Shown: positions 1 to 5,654, counted from the first letter of the stretch. The stretch: DNA of 8,097 nucleotides from an uncultured Bacilli bacterium (GCA_947625425.1 CANQOH010000044.1:1-8097); one strand, 5' to 3'. A program made the numbers and translations. Notes: generated by a model from the letters alone, not told the origin.

Positions 1-2
1 GA

Positions 3-59
3 AATATGAAAGATAAATCTAAATTTTTAAAAGATTTAATTGAAGAAATTATTAAATAG
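3..59 (+). CDS. C-terminal end of an unidentified protein (partial)
   Basis: One frame is open from the window edge and ends at TAG 57-59, giving the tail NMKDKSKFLKDLIEEIIK. This is a charged, probably helical C-terminus. A perfect hairpin terminator overlaps the stop codon, as expected at the end of a real transcription unit, and this is the main support for the call. An internal ATG at 6 exists, but an ORF starting there would be only 17 codons, so a longer gene entering from upstream is more likely. The fragment is too short to assign a family. Confidence 0.5.
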   Translation, partial: NMKDKSKFLKDLIEEIIK

Positions 60-80
60 TGTTTAATAACACTATTTTTT
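54..80 (+). terminator. Rho-independent terminator after the upstream gene
   Basis: AAATAGTGTT (54-63) pairs perfectly with AACACTATTT (68-77) around the 4-nt loop TAAT, and T's continue to 80. The 10-bp stem is AT-rich but perfect. It overlaps the stop codon of the gene entering from the left. It marks the end of the upstream unit and separates it from the tnpB promoter. Confidence 0.75.
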
Positions 81-118
81 ATCTTATAGGAAAGTTCTTT
101 AAAAATATCAAAGACATA

Positions 119-148
119 TTGACGAACACTAGTTCGTTATCGTATAAT
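119..148 (+). promoter_or_regulatory. tnpB promoter
   Basis: TTGACG (119-124) and a consensus TATAAT (143-148) are separated by 18 nt, a near-ideal sigma-A-type promoter. The predicted transcript start is around 155. That is upstream of the AGGGG ribosome-binding site (159-163) and the ATG at 173. It also rules out the longer open frame that reaches back to a GTG at 59. Confidence 0.7.
122..137. promoter_or_regulatory. Palindrome in the tnpB promoter: LexA-like operator or IS left-end hairpin
   Basis: ACGAAC (122-127) and GTTCGT (132-137) form a perfect inverted repeat around ACTA. It overlaps the last bases of the -35 box and fills most of the spacer. The core GAAC-N4-GTTC with flanking C and G matches the half-sites and spacing of the Firmicutes LexA/DinR box (CGAAC-N4-GTTCG/C). 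The central ACTA departs from the preferred RNRY bases. IS200/IS605 elements also carry a subterminal palindrome near the left end, recognised as a hairpin by TnpA, so the site may be that instead of an operator, or both. Confidence 0.5.
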
Positions 149-172
149 ATATCTTATAAGGGGAAGATGGTT

Positions 173-1309
173 ATGATTATTAATAAAGCTTATAAATTTA
201 GATTGTATCCTAATGACAAACAAAGAGAATTAATTAATAAAACTTTTGGTTGTGCTAGATTTATATATAACTATATGTTAAGTCAGAAAAAGGATAATAT
301 TTTCTTATCTAATTTTGATTTAATTAAACAGATTCCGTCTTTAATTATTAATTATCCATTCTTAAAAGAAGTAGATAATTGTGCTTTAAGATGTTCTTTG
401 TTTGATTTGGATCGTGGTTTTCAAAAGTATTTTACTAAAAAAGGTGGGTATCCTAAATTTAAAGCTAAAGGAGTAAAAGATAGTTATCGTACTAATTATA
501 TAAAAAATAAATATAAAGATAAAATATATGAAAATATAAAATTAGATTTAATAAACAATAATATAATTCTACCTAAACTAAAAGAAGTAAAAATAAGAGG
601 TTATAGAAATTTAACTAAAATAAATGGAAGAATTCTTAATGCTACTATTTCTAAAGTAGCAAATAAATACTATGTATCAGTATGTGTTGAAGAAGAAGTA
701 AATATAAAAGAAATAATCCCATCAAGTGTTGTAGGAATAGATGTTGGGATAAAAAGTCTAGTAACTACAAGTGATGGAATATCTTATGGTAATCCAAATT
801 ACTTAAATAAATATGAAAGAAGAATAAAAAGATTACAAAGAAGCTTATCTAGGAAAATAAAAGGAAGTAATAACTACTATAAAACAAAAATCAAATTAGA
901 AGAAATATATAGAAAACTAAAAAATGCTCGTATTAAAACTAATGAAGAAATTGTAAGTAAAATAACAAAAGATTATGACATTATAATAAGTGAAGATTTA
1001 AGTATACAAAAAATGATAGAAGAATCTAAAAAATATCTAAGAAAATCTATAACTAATTCTACAATGGGAGACATTATAAATAGACTCAAGTACAAATGTA
1101 AATGGCTAGGGAAGAAATTCTATCAAGTAAATAGATACTATGCTAGTAGCCAGATATGTTCGAGATGTAATCATAAAGAAGTAGAAATGAAAGATCTAAG
1201 TAAAAGGAAATATAAATGTAGAAATTGTGGATTAGAAATAGATAGAGATATAAATGCGAGTATAAATATAATGATTGAAGGATTGTTTAGAAGTTATCAA
1301 ACGAATTAA
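173..1309 (+). CDS. tnpB: TnpB, RNA-guided RuvC-type nuclease of an IS605/IS1341-like element
   Basis: TnpB is the ancestor of Cas12. It uses an omega-RNA made from the element's right end to cut DNA next to a short target-adjacent motif, favouring retention of the element. From ATG 173 the protein is 378 aa, the usual family length. It opens with the typical N-terminus (KAYKFRLYPN). The RuvC residues are present: D190 in VVGIDVGIKSL, E274 in IIISEDLS, and the DRD of EIDRDINAS (357-359, catalytic Asp probably 359). The zinc finger has C329, C332, C349 and C352. Nothing looks nuclease-dead. ATG 173 lies 9 nt after AGGGG (159-163); ATG 167 is too close to that SD. No tnpA accompanies it. The last two-thirds is markedly more A-rich than the first part. 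Confidence 0.93.
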   Translation: MIINKAYKFRLYPNDKQRELINKTFGCARFIYNYMLSQKKDNIFLSNFDLIKQIPSLIINYPFLKEVDNCALRCSLFDLDRGFQKYFTKKGGYPKFKAKGVKDSYRTNYIKNKYKDKIYENIKLDLINNNIILPKLKEVKIRGYRNLTKINGRILNATISKVANKYYVSVCVEEEVNIKEIIPSSVVGIDVGIKSLVTTSDGISYGNPNYLNKYERRIKRLQRSLSRKIKGSNNYYKTKIKLEEIYRKLKNARIKTNEEIVSKITKDYDIIISEDLSIQKMIEESKKYLRKSITNSTMGDIINRLKYKCKWLGKKFYQVNRYYASSQICSRCNHKEVEMKDLSKRKYKCRNCGLEIDRDINASINIMIEGLFRSYQTN

Positions 1310-1442
1310 AAAATAAAAGAAATAATAAATAATAGAGAAATTAAAAAGAAATAAAAAAGTGTACGGTGGCGACCATCGGAAGTTAGGCTTGTGGAGGAGG
1401 AGACTCCAATGAAACAAGAAAAAGGAATCGTGAGGTTTCTTA
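1310..1442 (+). ncRNA. Probable omega-RNA scaffold / right end of the element (bounds approximate)
   Basis: TnpB guide RNAs are made from the 3' end of tnpB and the right end of the element, with the guide taken from the flanking DNA. Here an A-rich stretch is followed by GC-richer, non-coding structured sequence. It includes hairpin CGGTGG-CGA-CCATCG (1364-1378, one G-T pair), hairpin TGGAG (1392-1396) with CTCCA (1404-1408), and GAAAC (1411-1415) able to pair with GTTTC (1435-1439). The local rise in G+C after an almost G/C-free stretch suggests functional RNA. The 5' end probably lies inside tnpB. The 3' border, hence the guide start, is somewhere near 1440-1445. Confidence 0.6.
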
Positions 1443-1444
1443 AT

Positions 1445-1470
1445 GTAAAATAATTTATTATTTATTTTAC
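1445..1470 (+). repeat. AT-rich inverted repeat downstream of the omega-RNA
   Basis: GTAAAATAA (1445-1453) pairs perfectly with TTATTTTAC (1462-1470) around an 8-nt loop, followed by TTTTG. It could be a weak terminator for the tnpB/omega-RNA transcript, or flanking DNA that happens to fold. It lies where the omega-RNA guide would be expected. A 9-bp stem with only one G-C pair is thermally weak. Confidence 0.45.
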
Positions 1471-1611
1471 TTTTGTTCTGTGAATTTAATTCGCTATGGA
1501 TAATATGAAATGTGCTTAACATTCGCTTTTTAAAAATTGATATTTATGTTATTTTTTTCTTAGCTATTAGAAAAATTCTGATGAGATAATGCAAAAGGAG
1601 TTAAGGATAAA
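1471..1611 (+). other. Leader region of the ABC operon; no gene seen
   Basis: This is the second half of the 302-nt non-coding gap between tnpB and the ABC ATPase gene. It is AT-rich with no convincing ORF. A TTGATA (1537-1542) lies at the right distance from only a poor -10 (TTAGCT, 1560-1565). GATAAT at 1499-1504 has no good -35. The ABC promoter therefore cannot be fixed with confidence. An AATGT/ACATT mini-hairpin before a T-run lies around 1509-1532 and is too weak to call a terminator. The AAAGGAG ribosome-binding site at 1594-1600 serves the ATPase gene. The element upstream may have changed the original promoter region. Confidence 0.5.
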
Positions 1612-2316
1612 ATGAGTAAGAAAGAAAAAAGTATAATATCACTAAAAAATGTTTGTAAACAATATAAGATAAAGAAAAGATTGATTACTATTTTTAATAA
1701 TATAAATATTGAATTTTATGAGGGTATGTTTTATGCAATAATAGGGGAAAGTGGTGCCGGTAAATCTACTTTGATTAATATCTTAGGTTTACTAGATAGG
1801 CCATCATCTGGTGATTATGTATTATATGACAGATCTTGTAGGAATTTAAAAAGCAATGAAATAGCTGATTTAAGAAGGGATAATATTGGTTTGATTTTTC
1901 AGGATTATTTATTAAATCCTTATATGACAGCTTTAGAAAATGTTATGCTACCTATGCTAATTAATAAAGATATAGAAAAAAATGAAAAAGAAGTAAAAGC
2001 TATAGATCTTTTAAATAGATTTGGCCTAAAAAATAGAGTAATGCATATGCCAACTCAATTATCTGGTGGTGAACAACAAAGAGTAGCTATAGCTAGAGCA
2101 TTAGCTAATAATCCTCAGATAATATTGGCTGATGAACCAACCGGTAATTTAGATGAAAAAAATGAAATTATGATATTTGATTTATTAAAGAAGTTAAGTG
2201 AAGACGGGAAATGTGTTATTGTTGTTTCACATAGTAAAAATATAAAAAAATATGCTGATGTTATATATGAGATTAGTAATCAAACGTTAAATGAGGTTAA
2301 ATATGAAGATAAATGA
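1612..2316 (+). CDS. ABC transporter ATP-binding protein (MacB/LolD/BceA class)
   Basis: This is the cytoplasmic ATPase that powers the two permeases encoded next to it. At 234 aa it is a normal stand-alone nucleotide-binding domain with every motif: Walker A GESGAGKST (45-53), Q-loop Q97 in IFQDYLL, signature LSGGEQQ (150-156), Walker B ending D174-E175 in LADEPTGNLD, and H-loop H207 in VVSHS. The LADEPTGNLD form and the phrase LSGGEQQRVAIARAL are typical of the MacB/LolD/FtsE/BceA branch, whose members work with FtsX-fold permeases. Such systems export or sense peptides and antibiotics, or drive envelope processes, rather than importing nutrients. The start has SD AAAGGAG 11 nt upstream. 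Its last codons overlap the first permease gene by 14 nt. The substrate is unknown. Confidence 0.93.
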   Translation: MSKKEKSIISLKNVCKQYKIKKRLITIFNNINIEFYEGMFYAIIGESGAGKSTLINILGLLDRPSSGDYVLYDRSCRNLKSNEIADLRRDNIGLIFQDYLLNPYMTALENVMLPMLINKDIEKNEKEVKAIDLLNRFGLKNRVMHMPTQLSGGEQQRVAIARALANNPQIILADEPTGNLDEKNEIMIFDLLKKLSEDGKCVIVVSHSKNIKKYADVIYEISNQTLNEVKYEDK

Positions 2317-3529
2317 TTATTTTAAAACAACATTCAATTTATTTTTTAGAGATAAATCAAATATTTTTAATTTTTTATTAATTGTTATCTCATCATTGTG
2401 TTTGTTAGGTGTTTTTATATTTGGAGAAAATGTTAAAAGCTATATTGATCAAATGATAAATAGAGATTTTGGTTTTAGAACTTTAGTCGTTTCTCCAATT
2501 ATAGAAAAAGATGACTTAGGTTTTAGTGATTTTAAAAAAGTTGATAATATTGAGTCTGTTTATAGTGATAAATATAGTTCTTTGACAATTACTTCTGAAT
2601 ATTCTGGTGATAAATATGATGGATATATTACTTTAGTATATGGAGGGTACAATCCTAATTATGTCGTTGATGGTCAAAATGAATTTAAAGAAAAATATGA
2701 AATAATATGTCCGACTGAATTTTATCCAGATTCTAATTCTTATGATTTATTTAAAATAAAAAGAGCAAATATAATTAATGGGAAAAGCTTATTAGGAAAG
2801 GAAATAACTATAAATTATTTTGGACCTAATCTAAATAACGATGAAAGCGGTTTATTAAGTGAGTACAAAGATTACGAAGATAAACTTAAAGTTGTTGGAC
2901 TTTATGATAATAGAAAAGTAATGAATAATAGTAATGATTGTTATACGTCGTATGAAACTATGAAGGAAATCGCTGATAAAAAATTTGTATCAGAAGAGGA
3001 TGTGTATTCATCATGGAATGTTGTGGTTGATAAAATAGATAATATATCAAAAGTTAATGAAGAATTAGAAAAATTAGGCTTTTCTGGTATTAGTATACAA
3101 AAATATCTTGATACTGATACAATTTTAAAAATTAATAAAACATTAGATTTATTAAAATATATTATTATTTTTATATTAATTATTTTTTTGATTTTTATAT
3201 TGAAAAAGAAAATTAATAAAGATAGAAATATTTTAGGTATATTTCGTAACCTTGGATATAAATCATCTACAATTAATCTGCTATATTTAGGTGCTTCTAT
3301 TTTAAATATTTTAACTTCATTTATAGTTAGTATAATAATTTCTTTAATATTGTTTATTATTTTAAAAAATACAATTTTTTACTCTTTTTCTTATGTTGGA
3401 TTTGAGTGTTTGTACAATTTTAAATATGTTTTATATGTATTCGGTATTATATTTGGTGTTAGCTTTTTTTGTACAATAATATATCTTTTTATATTTTTAA
3501 GAAAAAGTTTAATAAGTATTATAAGATGA
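2303..3529 (+). CDS. FtsX/MacB-fold ABC transporter permease, first of two
   Basis: The 408-aa membrane protein has the MacB/FtsX layout. One membrane helix (about 22-41) is followed by about 240 residues predicted outside the cell, then three helices (about 283-300, 326-354 and 373-398). The loop after helix 2 carries NILGIFRNLGYKSSTI, matching the family's cytoplasmic coupling segment (IGI.R.LG....I) that contacts the ATPase. ATG 2303 is chosen over the in-frame ATG 2291 because GAGG (2293-2296) is then a properly placed ribosome-binding site. The gene overlaps the ATPase gene by 14 nt and the second permease by 4 nt, so the three are almost surely cotranslated. The external domain is not recognisable to me and may bind the substrate. 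Codon use is extremely AT-rich. Confidence 0.85.
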   Translation: MKINDYFKTTFNLFFRDKSNIFNFLLIVISSLCLLGVFIFGENVKSYIDQMINRDFGFRTLVVSPIIEKDDLGFSDFKKVDNIESVYSDKYSSLTITSEYSGDKYDGYITLVYGGYNPNYVVDGQNEFKEKYEIICPTEFYPDSNSYDLFKIKRANIINGKSLLGKEITINYFGPNLNNDESGLLSEYKDYEDKLKVVGLYDNRKVMNNSNDCYTSYETMKEIADKKFVSEEDVYSSWNVVVDKIDNISKVNEELEKLGFSGISIQKYLDTDTILKINKTLDLLKYIIIFILIIFLIFILKKKINKDRNILGIFRNLGYKSSTINLLYLGASILNILTSFIVSIIISLILFIILKNTIFYSFSYVGFECLYNFKYVLYVFGIIFGVSFFCTIIYLFIFLRKSLISIIR

Positions 3530-4602
3530 AAGCAATAGTATTAAGTTTTTTTAGAAAAAAGAGTATTTATATCTATACTGTGTTGTATTCTTTGATTTTT
3601 ACAATAATAACAATATTATTAATTTTTAATAACTATTATGATGGATTGACAAAAAATTATTATTCTGAAAATTCTTATTTCTTAATTAAAAGTACGAATG
3701 ATTTATCGAATACACTGCATAGGCAAGTGATCAAAAAATTTGACGTTGGAACGCTATATTTTCCAAACGATGACACAAAACCATTATCCTTTGTAAATAG
3801 CGATGATATAGAAGAAAATAGTTTTGATGATTCTAATTGGCAATTTTTTATAAGTATGGATTTTGATGGTATTTTAATATTTAAAGACGAAAAAAATGAT
3901 GACAATGAAATTAGTATTTCTTTTCCTAAATATTATGAGTCATATGAGCAAGATATTAATATAGATTCAAATAGTTTAGTGAATATTGAAATAGATAATA
4001 AAAATTACATTTTGAAAGTTAAAGAGTATAACTTTAGTGATTGTTATCAGATAAATGTTTCTAAAGATATTTTTTCTAAAATATATAAAGAAAGTGGCTT
4101 ATATTTATATAAAATAAAACCATCTTTGAACATTAGTTATAAGCAAATTGAAAGTAAATTAGATAAATTATGTCATACTAACAATTATTGTGATTATGAA
4201 TTTTATGAAGCTAATAATGATAATAAGTTAGACAATGAAAATGTGTTAAATACTATAAGAAAAATGTTAATAATCTTTGGCGTTATGTTTTTAATAATAT
4301 TTATAGTTTTGACTTTTAATAAGTTTAACGATGATAAAGAAATTGTACATATATATAATATATTAGGTTTTCACAAAAAAAGAATAAAGTTAATTAGATT
4401 ATTGCAGCATTTAATTATAAATGAATTATCGCTATTAATATCTTTTCTTTTATCGATGATTATAGTTTACGTAATTCGAATATTTGTGGATATAAACTTA
4501 AAATTAATTTCAATTAATGTATATGTAATAATAAATTTTATTTTAATTATTTTGTTATTTGTTTTATGTGGAGTATATAGAACAAATTATAGAAGGAGGT
4601 GA
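3526..4602 (+). CDS. FtsX/MacB-fold ABC transporter permease, second of two
   Basis: The 358-aa protein repeats the layout of its neighbour with a different sequence: helix 1 about 14-34, an external domain of roughly 210 residues rich in Asp, Asn and Ser, then three C-terminal helices (about 247-267, 293-320 and 330-348). IYNILGFHKKRIKLIRL after helix 2 corresponds to the cytoplasmic coupling loop. The ATG at 3526 overlaps the previous stop as ATGA, the classic sign of translational coupling. A longer frame back to a TTG at 3469 has no matching SD and would overlap the first permease by 61 nt. The two permeases probably form a heterodimer with an ATPase dimer. The C-terminus ends in Arg-Arg-Arg, whose codons double as the SD for the tiny ORF that follows. 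Confidence 0.83.
   Translation: MKAIVLSFFRKKSIYIYTVLYSLIFTIITILLIFNNYYDGLTKNYYSENSYFLIKSTNDLSNTLHRQVIKKFDVGTLYFPNDDTKPLSFVNSDDIEENSFDDSNWQFFISMDFDGILIFKDEKNDDNEISISFPKYYESYEQDINIDSNSLVNIEIDNKNYILKVKEYNFSDCYQINVSKDIFSKIYKESGLYLYKIKPSLNISYKQIESKLDKLCHTNNYCDYEFYEANNDNKLDNENVLNTIRKMLIIFGVMFLIIFIVLTFNKFNDDKEIVHIYNILGFHKKRIKLIRLLQHLIINELSLLISFLLSMIIVYVIRIFVDINLKLISINVYVIINFILIILLFVLCGVYRTNYRRR
4593..4602 (+). promoter_or_regulatory. Very strong ribosome-binding site before the 13-codon ORF
   Basis: AAGGAGGTGA is a 10-nt perfect match to the 16S rRNA anti-SD and the strongest SD in this window. It lies inside the last codons and TGA stop of the second permease. GGAGG ends 9 nt before the ATG at 4609, an ideal spacing. 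No long gene begins there; only a 13-codon ORF does. Confidence 0.7.
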
Positions 4603-4608
4603 GAGTAT

Positions 4609-4650
4609 ATGACAAAAGGTAAAGCATATGGATTTTATTTTCAGGAATAA
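4609..4650 (+). CDS. Tiny ORF, 13-residue candidate peptide of the ABC operon
   Basis: The ORF encodes MTKGKAYGFYFQE and stops at TAA 4648-4650, just 6 nt after the ABC operon's last stop. It is called because of its ideal SD and because it shares the ABC transcript; its length alone would not justify it. It has a basic start (Lys3, Lys5) and an aromatic core (AYGFYF), with no signal peptide or leader long enough for a standard bacteriocin. It could be a short secreted or modified peptide handled by the transporter, a leader peptide, or the remnant of a longer gene: the same frame stays open for 15 more codons after the TAA. I do not recognise the sequence. Confidence 0.45.
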   Translation: MTKGKAYGFYFQE

Positions 4651-4664
4651 TATTTTATTGACAT

Positions 4665-4683
4665 AAAACAAATAAAGTTTTTT
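4665..4683 (+). terminator. Weak candidate terminator after the ABC operon
   Basis: AAAAC (4665-4669) can pair with GTTTT (4677-4681) around a 7-nt loop, with the T-run continuing to 4683. The 5-bp stem is weak. The position, after the tiny ORF and immediately before a strong promoter, is right for the end of the ABC transcript. Read-through into the next unit is possible. Confidence 0.3.
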
Positions 4684-4710
4684 GACACATATTTTTAAGT
4701 GTAGTATATT
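4682..4710 (+). promoter_or_regulatory. Promoter of the membrane-protein / DUF1292 unit
   Basis: TTGACA (4682-4687), the exact -35 consensus, is 17 nt from TATATT (4705-4710). A TATAAT at 4711-4716 directly follows and may shift or reinforce the start. Transcription would begin about 4717, leaving a very short leader of about 12 nt that contains GGGTG before the ATG at 4730. A second TTGACA lies 24 nt upstream at 4658-4663 without a matching -10. Confidence 0.75.
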
Positions 4711-4729
4711 TATAATAGGGTGTGATAAT

Positions 4730-5383
4730 ATGGCAGATAACGTAGTTGATTTTGATAATTATTTAAGAGCTTTAGATAAAAGTGTGGCTGAAGATAAAGA
4801 AAGAGAACATGATAAAGCTGTATATCGTAAAGGTTATCGCAAAGGTGTTAATAAAGGATTTACAGAAGGTATAAAAAGAGGATTTATTGCTGGTGCTATT
4901 GCCACTATTCTTTTAAGTGGAACTCTTGTTTTAGGAGTCAATGGTATTAAAGGATATATTAATGATATTGGAGCAAATAATGAATCTGTCGAATATGGTT
5001 ATAGTGCTGTTATATCCGGAACTCGTCCAGCTACTAATCCAGGAGCATATTGGTATGATTATCGTGATATTGCTTTAGAATATGACGCAGAAAAGATGGA
5101 TTTTGATTCTTTTGTATATGGAGCATTTAATAAAATTGGTTGGAATAAAGAAAGTACATTAGAATGTATGGATAAATTATTTTATCAATTAAATTTATAT
5201 GGTTATACTGATTATCAGAGTTTTGTTACTTATTGTGAATCTAAAGGGGCTTGTGAAACAGTTGATGGAAAGTTAGTTGTTGATACAAGTAAGTATAAAG
5301 ATCTTGTTAGAGATTATATTCAAAATTTAAATAGTGCAGAAAAAGAGCAAGAAAAAATTGAAGGATTTAGACAAGGTAAGTAG
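4730..5383 (+). CDS. Single-pass membrane protein with tetrad Gly repeats, function unknown
   Basis: The 217-aa protein has no family I recognise. An acidic/basic cytoplasmic N-terminus (1-31) leads into six consecutive four-residue units ending in Gly (residues 32-55: YRKG, YRKG, VNKG, FTEG, IKRG, FIAG). The last unit enters a single membrane helix at about 52-70. The positive charges before the helix place the N-terminus inside, so the 145-residue C-terminal part should be outside. That part is Tyr/Asp-rich with Cys at 146, 169 and 175. Start: ATG 4730, just after GGGTG and downstream of a strong promoter. The alternative TTG at 4682 lies inside the -35 box. The DUF1292-like gene follows after 7 nt, so the two are probably cotranscribed. 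It uses CGT for Arg more than the ABC genes do. Confidence 0.8.
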   Translation: MADNVVDFDNYLRALDKSVAEDKEREHDKAVYRKGYRKGVNKGFTEGIKRGFIAGAIATILLSGTLVLGVNGIKGYINDIGANNESVEYGYSAVISGTRPATNPGAYWYDYRDIALEYDAEKMDFDSFVYGAFNKIGWNKESTLECMDKLFYQLNLYGYTDYQSFVTYCESKGACETVDGKLVVDTSKYKDLVRDYIQNLNSAEKEQEKIEGFRQGK

Positions 5384-5390
5384 GTGTGAG

Positions 5391-5618
5391 ATGGAAGAGT
5401 TAGAATATATTACTTTAGAAAATGGAATAGATTATTTTGTAATAGATGAAATAACAGAAAATAATGTAACATACTTATATTTAACTAATGAAAATGATGA
5501 AAAAGATTTTTGTATACGTAAAATGGGACAAGATAATGAAGTTTTAAAGCTAGATAGTAAAGAGGAATTTGATAAAGCGTTACTTTATTTTACGAAAAAA
5601 CATAAAAATGATAAATAA
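5391..5618 (+). CDS. Small DUF1292-like protein
   Basis: The 75-aa acidic soluble protein resembles the DUF1292 group of small Firmicutes proteins of unknown function: a strand-rich pattern beginning EYITLENGIDYFVIDEI, then YLYLTNENDEKDFCIRKM, then a helical C-terminus. This similarity is recalled from the pattern, not searched, so it is tentative. There is no signal peptide or membrane segment. ATG 5391 follows AGGTG (5382-5386) by 4 nt. An open frame extends upstream to an ATG at 5334 but lies within the preceding gene and has no better SD. It is the second gene of a two-gene unit and is followed at once by a terminator. Confidence 0.75.
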   Translation: MEELEYITLENGIDYFVIDEITENNVTYLYLTNENDEKDFCIRKMGQDNEVLKLDSKEEFDKALLYFTKKHKNDK

Positions 5619-5620
5619 AT

Positions 5621-5647
5621 AGAGGCGAAAAAATATTCGCTTTTTTT
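5621..5647 (+). terminator. Rho-independent terminator of the 4730-5618 unit
   Basis: GCGAA (5625-5629) pairs with TTCGC (5636-5640) around AAAATA, followed by seven T's. AGAG before and TTTT after extend the stem with A-T and G-T pairs. It lies 2 nt after the stop of the DUF1292-like gene and separates it from recD2. Confidence 0.85.
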
Positions 5648-5654
5648 ATTGGGT

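Larger units (their letters stand above)
105..1445 (+). mobile_element. IS200/IS605-superfamily element, solo tnpB (IS1341-like); ends approximate
   Basis: The element consists of an intact tnpB, a palindrome near the presumed left end (122-137), and a structured non-coding right end (about 1360-1440). The motifs in that right end resemble those that commonly follow tnpB in IS605/IS1341 elements: a GCTTGTGGAGGAG...CTCC hairpin, then ATGAAACAAGAA, then GGAATCGTGAGG. No tnpA (Y1 HUH transposase) lies in the window, so the element is either mobilised in trans or stationary. These elements have no terminal inverted repeats and make no target duplication, so the exact tips cannot be fixed from one copy. 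The left tip should lie between the upstream terminator (80) and the palindrome. The right tip should lie near 1440-1450. Confidence 0.6.

Noticed and set aside
59..172. 38-codon N-terminal extension of tnpB back to a GTG at 59
   Set aside because: It overlaps the upstream terminator and contains the tnpB promoter itself; the predicted transcript begins near 155, and TnpB proteins start at the KAYKFRLYP segment. The SD AGGGG fits ATG 173.
1409..1453. 14-residue ORF (MKQEKGIVRFLNVK) after a GGAGGAGGAG sequence
   Set aside because: The SD-like run and the ATGAAACAAGAA segment form part of the conserved right-end/omega-RNA pattern of IS605/IS1341 elements and pair into a hairpin, so the resemblance to a translated ORF is probably incidental.
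1232..1522. Reverse-strand open frame of 96 codons opposite the tnpB end and omega-RNA
   Set aside because: Low-complexity Phe/Ile/Tyr-rich translation of A-rich sequence, no SD, antisense to tnpB and structured RNA.
3469..3525. N-terminal extension of the second permease from TTG 3469
   Set aside because: It has no SD and would overlap the first permease by 61 nt; the ATGA overlap at 3526 is a standard coupled start.
3675..3905. Reverse-strand open frame of 76 codons within the second permease
   Set aside because: Ser/Phe/Leu-rich antisense shadow of an intact membrane-protein gene, with no SD and no recognisable motif.
4129..4140. Second LexA-like site (GAAC-ATTA-GTTA) inside the second permease
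   Set aside because: One base off in the core half-site and located inside a coding region with no promoter; probably chance.
4682..4729. Extended start (TTG 4682) of the tetrad-repeat protein
   Set aside because: The TTG is part of the TTGACA -35 box, so it would not be on the transcript from this promoter.
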